64,000 nt of DNA from contig OY720100.1 in assembly GCA_963082875.1 (NCBI GenBank), forward strand, positions 6,138,001-6,202,000, read 5' to 3'. The position numbers and the translations under genes are program-made. Below are positions 45,112 to 55,800 of this stretch, piece after piece. The DNA comes from Corella eumyota (Eukaryota; Chordata; Ascidiacea; Phlebobranchia; Corellidae). Position 1 is the first letter of the stretch. The number at the start of each line of letters is the position of its first letter. The notes under the pieces are model-generated. The model saw nothing but the letters and a program-made list of their open reading frames with translations, searched no databases and had not been told where the DNA came from.

Positions 45112-48100
45112 ATGTCGAATCTTCAGATTGCTAGTTTTATACTTGCTTTTCTATCAACTATATCTACTATAGTAACCTGCACATGGAATCAATGGTCTGT
45201 AACCAGTGCTGCTGCAAGCAAAACCCTTTTGCATACGGTTTGGGGTTTTAAAGGACTTTGGTGCGAATGCATGCAGATTATGACCTACCAATATCAGTGC
45301 GAAAATTACTTAGTACCTCTCTTTGAGTTGCCAGGTATATTTTTATTTTTTTTTTAAATTACGTTTTATAATTTTTTTTTCATTTTAAAAATTAGTTAAT
45401 TTATTTTAGTTTTAAATTTTTTTTTCGCGTTTTTTTTAGTAGCTAAATTTAAAAAATTTAACTTTTTATTGCGCCATTTTCTGATTAATATTTGTTTATT
45501 AGAACTAAATTTATTTTGCTTAAAAACTAAAAACTTCAACTACCTTTTTACGGTATTACAGTTTATTATTTTTCATGTACGAAAATAACATTACAAAAAA
45601 GCTACTGCAAGTAGGGAAAAAAGTATATGAAATCGGTAATAAAAAATATATATATAAAACGCAGGTTATATAACTTTAATAACAGTACAAAAAATTGTAA
45701 AAGAATATGATAAATTTGTACACAACGATACACATTTATTATATTTAATAAATTGTTTTTTTTTTGCGAATACAGCACGGATATTTTACGCTTTGGCAGT
45801 ATGGAAAAATATGTATTAACATGGAAAAATTATAAAAAAAGATATACAAACTTAGGTAAAAAAGTTACAAAACGCGCATAAATGTGTGTAGAACATTTAA
45901 TTTTTGGTGTGAAGTACATATTTTTATCTTTTAAAGCCTTGGTGTAAGTTAAAGAGAACAAAATATAAGCATCAGGTATAAAATAGAAAAAAAATCGCTA
46001 TAAAATTTTTTTTACATTTCACACGTCGCCATTTTAAAACATAACTCAACTAAATTTTGACTTGCCGAATTTTGAAAACAAACATAAATTTCCCGTTTGT
46101 AGGGGTTTGACGTTTGCCTTCCGACCACCCAGTAGTTTAAATACGGCGCCTGTTTTTTTGCTGGGTTATTGTAAGAAGGCACAACGCAATGAAACGAAGC
46201 ACCTTCTTCGTAACATTGTTCTTGTTTATTTTTGTTGTCGCAAAAGCGCTGGTGAATAAGCAGCGAGTATTTCTTAAAATTGGCAATTACAACTTTCTGA
46301 AGTTCACTGCCTACAATTCCTTCATCGTGCTGTGTAGGCGATATTAATATTCCTTGAGTGTGATCGAAGTTGAGGTAGTGAAAAAGTGAATTATTGACTC
46401 CTGATGTTATGTTTGTCACATTTTGCCCACCATCTGGGCCTACAGAGTCAATAGCATCTCTGATATCTTCTAAAGAGAAAGCTTTATCTGTTGTTGTTTG
46501 CTCTGCCTGTCGAATCGAATTATTGCTGTTGTCACTGCCTTGCGAGCTAAACGATTTGTCACGAAACAGACTTTTAGCCGTACTGTTTCCAAACTTGGTT
46601 TTAGCTTTCACTCTCGGTGATAACTTTGATTCGTTCTGTTCTGTATTTTTATTCCGTAGGGGCGAGCTAAAATTAATTTTAAACCCTTTTGATTGGTTAG
46701 ATGCTCCAGTAGGTGGTTTCGATTGCTTAAAAATTGATTTTGAATTTTGCTCAACAAATTCTTGGACTGAAGCAAGATGTGGAGATGAAGTGGTCACTAA
46801 TCTTTTATCAAGACAATCCTGAAAATGGTTTGCCTCTAAATTTATAAGTGTTGCACGAGCTTGGTTAACATACAAAGAGTCTGGTCTAGGGGTATGTGAA
46901 GTTGGAAATAGTTTTCCGTTTAACTGCATTAAAACACATAAAAGGTTGTGTTTTAATCCGACGATCATCCAAAAGTATCTACTTTCAGGAACTCTGTATG
47001 CTTTGTTTTTTGGTTTACCGCTTTTTTTATCGGACCAACGAAAAACTTCTCTCCAAATTAGAAGCTGTCCGATTCGTTCCTTGCCTGAGAAATCCAACAG
47101 GCCATGATTGTAACAAAACAGATATGCATCTTTTAAATCATCGCTTGTCAAATGACTTGTTAAGAGATAACCATCATAGAAAATGCAAGAGCCACAAACT
47201 GTATACAATCGGCGCTGGTATGTTTGGTTATTATACCCATCATCGAAATCACAAGATTCCAACTCTGCCAGTGCAGCATTAATTGGCGATTTTAGTTCTG
47301 ACGAGAGTGTTAGGGTTCTAATACCAGGAACTTTACAATTAAAAGACTTTACTTGACTATCCGAGGTGCTTGTATTTAGCATAAGCATAAAGTGAAACAA
47401 ATGATCAAGTCTATGTTTGTGTTCGGGTTGGAATGCAATTTCAATGGTACCATACATAACTTGTAACAGTCTTACTGCATTACATATAGTGTGATGTGTC
47501 TGTGGAAGTGAATACGATGATGCAGGTACACAAATGACCAAAACTTCTGTGCCGATAACATGATATGCACAATGTACAATATTGTCTTCTAGCATTATTG
47601 TTGAGCTCAGAACATTGCCTGAAAAGGTGTCTTTCATAATATCAGCCAAAGTCAAAAACACACCCCGAATTAAACTTATTTTGGAAGGCAAATTACTTGT
47701 ATCAGTCGCAGGGTAGGAATACAAAATATCGTCATCAGCTTTAGCTGTTTCAGAGCTAACAGTAGTCAAGTAGAACACCGCATTAGGTCCCTCCAATGAA
47801 TTCGGACGTTTTACACGATTAGGATTCGGAGATAAAATTGTCACGACACTATCTTCGGTCTCCTCTTCATTTTCTGTAGTGATTGACTCTTTTCTAAGGA
47901 ACGAATTTGATCCAGGAATTCCTCTTGGAATGTGGTTATATGTAACCTGCTCCTCAATTTGAAGAGTAAGCTTCAAGTTGGTTGGACGTGAAATTGTTCT
48001 CAAAACAAGCTCAACATTTTCAAGATTCACACACACATCATTAACTGCAATTAAAACATCCCCGAGATTAACTTGCCCGGTTCTGAGCGTTGCACCGCCT

Positions 48101-49671
48101 GGAACCAGAACATCGACAACAATTTTATCGTTTGTTGGAGATCGTGACACACCCTTTGGTTTTATATCCAAAGTTATGATGCCCAGCATGCTTGCAAGTA
48201 AATTTGTTGCCATTTTTCGACCGTAAGAAGCAGCTGCATTTACAGACACAAAAACTGATTTTAAAGCCACAGTTTTAGGTGCAACAAATGTTTGAGATTC
48301 ATTTTGAATGCGATTTGCAGATCTGGGTGATTTTTGCTGACTTGTTTCTGGTTTTGTTGGAGAGTTTTCTACATAAAATAATTCCCCAGCTCTCATTGGT
48401 TCTTCATGCCATCCTACTTCTACCTCATCCGAAGAGTGACTAAAGTCCGACTCTGTATAAGAGTCACTCTCCTCACTTCCATAATCTTCAACCGCATCTT
48501 GCTTGATCAAATGTGGATCTCTATGGTTGTTGGTGACTCTTTTTGAAAAATCCTCTCTGTTTTTATATTGTCTAGAAGTTGAATTCGCAACTCGTGACAT
48601 TTTTAACAAGTCGTTGATAATACAAACTAACCCTTGACCCTCCTCAATGCTGAAATTTGCAGTTTCTGATTGGTGTAGTTTTTAAATGTTTATCGTACCC
48701 TCAAATACAAAAAATGTCCAGCTTAAACTAGGACGTAATAACAAATTGATCACGATTTACTTTAGATTACAGTTAACTACTTTTAAATTGCAAAAACATG
48801 AAACATTTTATCTTTAACATGACAACAAAAGTAACGCTTCGTTTGTGTTTACAAAGTGACGTCACGAGCGACCGTTGTAAATATAACACTGTTGTTACTA
48901 GGTGGAGCTATTGTGCAATTTATCCTCTTTAATTTTTTTTAACTAAATTATTTTTTTAACAATCATTTGCTTGTTTTATTTAGTTTATCTTACTGTTTTA
49001 CGAGCGTTTATGGTAACTGCAAGTGTGGCATCTGTGATTGGTTGTTTTTGTGTGCTCATAAGCATGGAATGCTCGAAGTTGTTGGACGGCGACCTTGGCG
49101 CAAAACGACGGATCATGCGCATTGCAGGAACATTATTTTTTATTGCAGGTAAAGTGATAACGACGAGTTTACAACAGTTATTTTACGCACATTATTATGT
49201 TTTAAAATATGGACTTTTTTCTTGAAAAGTATATGTGTATTTGGTTGGGTGAACATTATCAATGCCAGCAACTATATATGATTGTACACATAATCCTGAT
49301 TACCGTATCATAAAAAGTTATTACTTTGTTTTGGCCATAAGTGGAACTTATCTATAATTTTAATTTATATTTTTTATATCAAAGGCCTTCTCACTCTTGC
49401 GTCTGTTGCCTGGTATACATCAATCGTAGTCTACGACTTTTTTTCGGTTTATTCGCAAGACAACACTATTCGTTTTGAGTTGGGGGCCACGTTATATTTG
49501 GGCTATATTAGCTGCTTGTTATCAGCAGCGGCTGGCTTCTTTTGTATTTGTATACCAGGAAAAAAAGACTACGACGACGAAAATGATAACCAGACGTATT
49601 TATATAACCGTGGAGAAAACTCATATTCCTTTAGTAAAAAGAAAGGGCACTCTGATTCCGAATATATATAA
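45112..49671 (+). CDS. Claudin-type tetraspan protein 1 (224 aa)
   Basis: Tight-junction-type membrane protein. Three exons (45112-45334, 48984-49148, 49385-49671) in matching phase. Four hydrophobic segments: residues about 5-25, then after the first loop LTVLRAFMVTASVASVIGC, RIMRIAGTLFFIAG, and a last one near TLYLGYISCLL. The first loop keeps the claudin signature: WNQWSV, then GLW followed by two cysteines (GLWCEC ... YQC). The Arg before TM2 (LRAFM) is also typical. The tail is polar and ends SEYI, which resembles a C-terminal PDZ ligand. Intron 1 (3.65 kb) holds the whole INTU gene on the other strand. Tandem paralogue of the gene at 50324 with identical intron phases and an exon 2 of the same 165 nt. 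Confidence 0.88.
46012..48609 (-). CDS. INTU: Inturned planar-cell-polarity effector, single exon (865 aa)
   Basis: Member of the CPLANE group (with Fuzzy and WDPCP), which acts at the basal body in ciliogenesis and planar polarity. Seen: acidic Ser-rich N-terminus (DYGSEESDSYTESDFSHSSDE, shown in part), a PDZ-like fold at about 145-220 (VLVPGGATL ... LGDVLIAVNDV ... LKLTLQI), then a longin-type region about 280-410 with AVFYLTT, DDILYSYP and HHTICNAVRLLQVMYG. Further LLDFSGKERIGQLLIW and the end LNYWVVGR ... YVCFQNSASQNLVELCF match the conserved C-terminal part of the family. Length is close to the vertebrate protein of roughly 940 aa. Uninterrupted frame, so intronless, and nested antisense in intron 1 of a claudin gene. 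Met1 is taken as the first Met; Met4 is an equally possible start. Confidence 0.85.
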   Translation of the reverse strand: MLKMSRVANSTSRQYKNREDFSKRVTNNHRDPHLIKQDAVEDYGSEESDSYTESDFSHSSDEVEVGWHEEPMRAGELFYVENSPTKPETSQQKSPRSANRIQNESQTFVAPKTVALKSVFVSVNAAASYGRKMATNLLASMLGIITLDIKPKGVSRSPTNDKIVVDVLVPGGATLRTGQVNLGDVLIAVNDVCVNLENVELVLRTISRPTNLKLTLQIEEQVTYNHIPRGIPGSNSFLRKESITTENEEETEDSVVTILSPNPNRVKRPNSLEGPNAVFYLTTVSSETAKADDDILYSYPATDTSNLPSKISLIRGVFLTLADIMKDTFSGNVLSSTIMLEDNIVHCAYHVIGTEVLVICVPASSYSLPQTHHTICNAVRLLQVMYGTIEIAFQPEHKHRLDHLFHFMLMLNTSTSDSQVKSFNCKVPGIRTLTLSSELKSPINAALAELESCDFDDGYNNQTYQRRLYTVCGSCIFYDGYLLTSHLTSDDLKDAYLFCYNHGLLDFSGKERIGQLLIWREVFRWSDKKSGKPKNKAYRVPESRYFWMIVGLKHNLLCVLMQLNGKLFPTSHTPRPDSLYVNQARATLINLEANHFQDCLDKRLVTTSSPHLASVQEFVEQNSKSIFKQSKPPTGASNQSKGFKINFSSPLRNKNTEQNESKLSPRVKAKTKFGNSTAKSLFRDKSFSSQGSDNSNNSIRQAEQTTTDKAFSLEDIRDAIDSVGPDGGQNVTNITSGVNNSLFHYLNFDHTQGILISPTQHDEGIVGSELQKVVIANFKKYSLLIHQRFCDNKNKQEQCYEEGASFHCVVPSYNNPAKKQAPYLNYWVVGRQTSNPYKREIYVCFQNSASQNLVELCFKMATCEM
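48857..48864. promoter_or_regulatory. INTU: CRE palindrome in the putative INTU promoter
   Basis: TGACGTCA lies about 250 bases upstream of the INTU start codon, in intron 1 of claudin 1, in a short patch with CpG (GTGACGTCACGAGCGACCG). An RFX-like half site GTTACTAGGTGG follows at 48894; it matches the X-box only partly. Confidence 0.4.
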
Positions 49672-50323
49672 CATTTTTGTTTACTATGTTTTATTATGTA
49701 AAAAGTTACATTTTTGACGATTAAAATTGTTTGTTTTTAAATAAATAAATTTATAACTTATTAATTATTTTTAATCTAAAAAACTTGCTAAAAATTACCC
49801 ATTATATTTATAGTTAATATTAAAAGTAAATTGCGATAGTTTAAGATATTTATTAGGCAACATGACGTGTTTTTTAAAGTTAAAATTTTTTTTATATAAA
49901 ATCAATATGTAAACTTTTTTAGCAAAGGCTTTATAAAAGCGACGTTGAATTACAATTGTAAACTGTAACTGTTTTTTGGTTCATTTTATTTTAAATTTTA
50001 AATAAAAACAACAAGCATTTATTTAAATAGTCTTGTGGTTGGAATTTTTTTTTACTTTTAACGGTTTAAAAAAAGAACTTTGCTGATTGGTTAAACTTGT
50101 AATGGGTGAACTCATTTGGTTTCAAACCACAGTTACACTCAAGTGATCAGCTACCTAGAACTACCAAAATTACCAAAATTCTGCAAAAACAAACTACCAA
50201 AATTCTGCAAAAACAAGCTGTTATTCGAAAATACAGTCAGACTAAAAAGTAAAGTTTAGGTATATATCTTTTTTTTTGTCTGATTTAAAGTCCTAATAAG
50301 CAGGAGACTCTTAAATAAGCAAG
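49672..50323. other. Spacer between the two claudin genes
   Basis: Contains the claudin 1 3' UTR (AATAAATAAATTT near 49740), a 24-bp tandem pair around 50165-50218 (CCAAAATTCTGCAAAAACAA) and the 5' side of claudin 2. Confidence 0.5.
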
Positions 50324-51323
50324 ATGCAATTGGTTTGTTTTATTTTTGGATTACTTGCCACCGCTGGCATTTTTACGTCGATAGGATGGACCCAATGGTC
50401 GGTAACAGGGGGCAACAGTGCCTCGGTTTTGGGTGCGGCTTGGGCATGGCGTGGACTTTTTGCGGAATGCCTGCAACTGTACAGCGGCCAATATCAGTGC
50501 GAAGAACAAAACTCTGTTTTTGACGCCCCAAGTAAGTAATAAAATCTTTGACTGATTTAGCCTGATTGTGTTTTTATTTTATTTAAAATTTAAACTGACT
50601 TTTTTTCTAGATTATTTGACCGCCATAAGAGCCATGATGTGTGGTGCTGGATTGTTTTCAACTATTGGGTTGTTCGGTTTACTTTTTGGGATGGAATGCT
50701 CAAAATTCATGGACAATGAATTAAATTCCAAAAGACGAATAATGCATATTAGCGGCTTTTTATATCTCGCAGCAAGTAAGATGATAAAAAATTCATTTTT
50801 TTAAGGTTGTTAAATTAAAAATCATTTTTGGTGACAAGTTATAAGTTACACAATAATGAAACATGTAGTGTGGTAAACTGGTCATGGCATCGTACAACGA
50901 CGAGCCGAAAGGTTTCGGGTTGAAGTCGCACCAACGCAACGCTATTCGTCCTTGAGCCATGCTATTTTTTAATAGCGTTTTTTTATAAATTTTTTTTTAA
51001 ATTTCGTTTGTTCAAAAGGTTTTCTGACACTGGCATCGGCGTTGTGGTACACGTTCGCTATAATTCAAGAGTACAACCACATTGGGTCGCAGGACAACAT
51101 ATTTCGCTTCGAAGTCGGCGCGACTCTTTATGTTTGCTACCTTAGCGGGATTCTAGCTTTGTTCGCCGGTCTTGCCAGCGTGTGTCTTCCGGGCCCCAGA
51201 GAGGAAATTCACGAAACCGCACCCTACAAATACAGATCGGGCGGAGTTATACAATACTCCGAAAGAGATACCGCAACCAAAAGCACGAGCAAACCAAAAG
51301 ACAGATATTCAGAATACATATAA
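50324..51323 (+). CDS. Claudin-type tetraspan protein 2 (225 aa)
   Basis: Three exons (50324-50531, 50611-50775, 51019-51323) join in phase. The layout follows claudin 1: TM1 at about residues 3-21, a first loop with WTQWSVTG and WAWRGLFAECLQ ... YQC, TM2 after LTAIRAMM, RRIMHISGFLYLAA for TM3, and TM4 after the second loop (GATLYVCYLSGIL). The conserved Trp of the GLW signature is Phe here (GLF), while both loop cysteines are kept. The tail is rich in Arg, Lys, Thr and Ser and ends SEYI like its neighbour. Codon use is somewhat more GC-rich than in the first copy. Probably a junction or barrier protein of the lateral membrane; exact role unknown. Confidence 0.87.
50866..50945 (+). repeat. 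tRNA-like segment in claudin 2 intron 2
   Basis: TGGTCATGGCATCG followed by a loop and GGTTTCGGGTTGAAGTCGC resembles the A and B boxes of a tRNA-derived head, different from the main SINE family here. No intact cloverleaf was drawn; probably a fragment of a second SINE family. Confidence 0.4.
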
Positions 51324-52826
51324 GAAATAAATTTGTTAAATTTTTGTCTAACGTTAAATCGTTTTATTGAAACTTATTTCAAAAAATTGCTTAAATAAAA
51401 ATTCGGCTTACTGTTATTTTAACCTAATGGCTATTTGTAGTTTACTTAATATGTTTATATTTATCTACTATATTAGCTTTCACGCAATTAGCTTTGATAT
51501 TACATATTGTAAAAAACAGTTTTTGGTTAAGGTCATATAATTCCTATTTTTTTATTATAATAAACAATGGTTTTAATTTGTTTATGTATTATTGCCGTTT
51601 CTAGACGTAAATATTATGAATAAAAATATTAAATGCATTCAGAATTTTTGTCAAATAAGCTTAAAATTGTGCAGCATCATTAGGCAAAACCATGCCGCGT
51701 TTTTAACCTAAAATCTACTTATTTGGAATTAAAACAACAGCGTATCGAGTTCTAAAAAAGCGGTTATCTAAATTGTTTGTAATTGGCGTAAAATCCATGA
51801 AAGATCAGGTTAAAAGCCGGGAAAAGATTTTCCAACGAATTTTTGTTTTGTAAATAGTTTTGACTGACATGAATTTTTAGTAATCTTTATTTAAAAAAAC
51901 AACCTAAAATTTTGTTTACAAGTTTTGTTAAACAATAAAAATTAATTTCTAAAAATTGATAAACTTTATTTTATTCTTTTTTAATTATATGCCAATGTAT
52001 AAAACTATAATTTTTATTAATTTTTTATGGCAAAATTTTAAATAAAATATTCAATATTTTATAACACACGACAAAGTTTATTTTTATTTAAAACTATTTA
52101 TTATTGACATATCACCACAAATTTAAGTTTGTGGCATTTTAAGGAAGTTACCTAATATCCTAATTTATGTTGCGCAATACTTGGCTTAAAAATTATTTTT
52201 AAAATATTCTATGCATATATAAAGGTAATATTATATCTATTTACATCAAAACAATTGATAGTGTAACGAATTTGCCATCTTGTTGTTACGTTAACGTGGG
52301 TCACATATTGCCGATATGTTACCCCTTATCTTTATCACGTGTTCTTAATCACGTGATGTATTGGTTTAACTGTTTCGAATGTATTTGTATGAGTATAGGT
52401 GATGTAAAATTGTGAACGGTTGTATGTGGATCTTTTCGCAATAATAAACTATAGATTATAATACAGCGATTGTTACAATAGTATGTTGTAAAAAACAACT
52501 ATTTATCTATTCATGCGGTAAAAACAACTGTATTTATTAAAAACAACTTGGCAAAAGCAAGTTTTAAAGGTAATTGGAATTAACTTTGCTTTTTACAATT
52601 TATTTTTAACATTTTGGTTCTCCTTAAATTCTAAGAAATTTATAATCAGACCTGGAGATTTAAATGCTAATACAATAAACTAAAATAGTGGATGTCCGCC
52701 GATGGAAATTATCTTTATTTATTTCTGCACTTTTAAATTTCTTTGCCTTACTAACTCCAGTTTGGGCAGCCGTATACTTAATTTAAATCTTCATGTTTTT
52801 ATAGTGATAAAATATTATTAAAAATT
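51324..52826. other. Intergenic between claudin 2 and the WSC gene
   Basis: AATAAA just after the claudin 2 stop (51326-51331). The rest is AT-rich; the sequence around 52330-52360 has paired CACGTG-type sites. No gene seen. Confidence 0.5.
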
Positions 52827-55800
52827 ATGAAAAGAAATAGAATCAAGTTCAAACTTCAAGATTTACAAGTACGGTTTTCTAAAAATATTATTTTTTTATG
52901 TTAATTTGATTTCTTTAGTATTTTATGATAATGTAAATGTAAAACTATTTAAACTTTTAAAAAAATGTAAAAGTTGTATTTTTATAGACTTTTGTTTTTC
53001 TTTTACTTTTGATAACATGTAAAGCGCAGGAAGATCAAAATACAGGTAAGGTTAACATTTAGATTTATAAAAATACATCAAACTTTTGTGAAACAATTTT
53101 TCTAAATGTAAATAAATTAAATGAAATAACAATATTTAAAATTGAAACTAAAAAAGGGAAAGTCCCTGTTTTGGTAGTAGATCGCGCATGTTTAAAACGC
53201 AAAGTATGTGTTATTTTATAATTGGTATTTTAAATAAATTCTGCTGTATTTTTTTGCATATGTCGCATAATAAAACGAATGTGTGATGTTTAGTCGATGC
53301 TGTTAGTGGTTTGGGATGCTTTACAAAGCAAAATATTATTGTGGTGGGCTTTCGTGCTCAACAGAAAGAAGATCTAACAAAATATGACAAAAAGTCGTGC
53401 GAGGTAAAATGTAAACGGCAGATTTTTTAAATTTTAGTTTCAATTTTTTTATTTTTAGTTTGATATGTTATCTAAGCAATGTCGTTTTTATAGCCTAAAC
53501 ATAACGTAACTTTTGGTACTTCAACCAAGTCTAAAGTAAAATAGGAAAATTTGGAAAATTATAATTTGTTATTGCTGGGTACAAAAATTATAATTTGTTA
53601 TTGCTGGATACAAAAATAGTTAAACTTAAAACTCTCTTTAAGCAAAGTGTTTTAACTATTACACTAAGCTATTGCGTGATATACCGATACTATGATTTTT
53701 TTAGATTAATTATTATAATACATTTTTTGAATTTAGAATGCATGCTTCTCATATGATGATTGTGCAATTTGGAGTTTTGATCCAGGTGACAGCATGGCTT
53801 ACCACGAAATACTTGATCCAAATATACTGCAACCTAGTCCGGATAATTCTGAACCTGATTGGTTAAAACACAAACCAGGGGACCCTACTTGTTATCTTAC
53901 TAATAACTCGCAACCTGTTAATAATGTTACTGTGAGGTATGCACATCAGGCAACAACTGGATTTAGAACTTGCACTAAAGGTTATTTATTTTATTTTTTT
54001 TTAAGTTACATAAAAAATTAAACAATATAATGGTGTTATGCGACCGGCAGCGTGGTGTAGTGGTAAGAACACTTGCTACACCACCATGAGGCTGTGGGTT
54101 TAATCCTCACTGCTCTCATGCTGTAGCGCCCTTGATTAAAGTATATGAACACTTGCTAAGCCAGCACTTAATCAGCAGCATAATTACCGAGCAATTATAA
54201 TCTATAATCTTAAACTGCCACAGGCTACTTAAAACTGGGTCGGAGTAACTGATGTTACTACATTCGACCTTCCCACATCGAGGATAAAGAAATATACAAA
54301 AAAAAATAATGATACACCAATTTGTTGGTTTAAAAAAACATAGTTACCAATATTTTATTTAGTAGGCTATGTAAAGTATAAAGAGTCAAATTTGTTAAAA
54401 ATATATTTTTAAAAGTTTTCTAATATTATTTTAAATAGCCTATTTAGTAAATATATAAACTGTGGTTATTAACTAATATTGATTCTATTTGTTACAGGAC
54501 GAATTGGTTGTTTTTATGATATAAACCATGATGAATCCTCTTTAGTAAAAGAAATAATGACAGATGGGGCTAATTCTTTAATTTGTGATATGTCTTGCAA
54601 ACTCGAAAACTTCACCTACTTTTCAGTCATGGTAACTTTATTTTAAGATTTGGTATTCGATTTTTTTTGACAAAAAATTAATTTATAATTTAATGTTGAT
54701 AAATAATTAATTATAATAATGTAAACCATTAATAAAAGTTAATTATTAGAATCACCGGCAGCGTGGTGTAGGTTACCGGCAGCGTGGTGTAGTTGGTAAG
54801 TACACTTGCTACACCACACATTGGGTCGTGGGTACAATTCCTACTGATCTCATGCTGTAGCGCCCTTGAGTAAGGCAACATAAACGGTATGAACTCCTGC
54901 TGAGCCAGCATTTAATCAGCAGTATAGTTATCGGGCAATTATAATCTATAATATCTCAAACTGCTAAAGGCAACTCGAGACTGGGTCGGAGTAACTGATG
55001 TTACTCTGTGTTTAGGTCTAGCATTCGACTTTCCCACATCGAGGATAAAGATATATACAAAAAAAAAACTATAATAATGTAAACCATTAATAGAAGTTAA
55101 TTATTAGAATAATAGGCTACTAAACTATACATTTTTGCAAAATTTTAAAACAACTTTTTGTTTGTTTTTTTTTTCATATTTTATCCAAATTTAATACCTT
55201 TTAAACAATTTTAAGCATCAAATAACAAAGAAGAACAACTTAGAAATTTTCAAATCATAGTAAATTTGTTTAGCTCAAAATTTTATTTTTGAATTTTTTC
55301 TAAATATTTTTTATTTTACTGAAACAGGGTGGTGGTGAATGTCATTGCAGTAATTATTTTGGTTTTGGCGGGAAATCTGACGAATCGGAATGTAACATTC
55401 CGTGTCAGTCTAGTACGAGTGAAACATGTGGAAGTATGCATAACTTGGAACTGTACAACACTGGTTTGTATATTATCAAATCTTTTTTTTTTTTTTCAAA
55501 AAAGATATTATTATTTTAAGATTACGGTGAGTTTAAAAACGATCTAAGATTAAAAAATGTTATAGTTAAGATATTGTATTAACATAATATGAACTGTTAT
55601 TTTTTTCAAATTTTATTATAAACGAAAAACAAATAAATATGATTTAAATTAAGTTGGTAATATTTATGAAAAAAAGTATTACCTAACAAACTTTTTTTAG
55701 GTGTAAAAAATTATGATGGAATGTGTTTGTTGGGCAGAATGGGAGTAAAAATAATTGACACTATTTCAACAGCATTTGTTTATGCAGGTATCATTATTTT

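Noticed and set aside
46394-47282. Plus-strand frames of 142 and 128 codons
   Set aside because: Antisense shadows of INTU, which has by far the longer and recognisable frame.
54044-54120. Functional tRNA gene
   Set aside because: Head has tRNA-like A and B boxes but is followed by the constant SINE body and A tail, and the same unit occurs about ten times.
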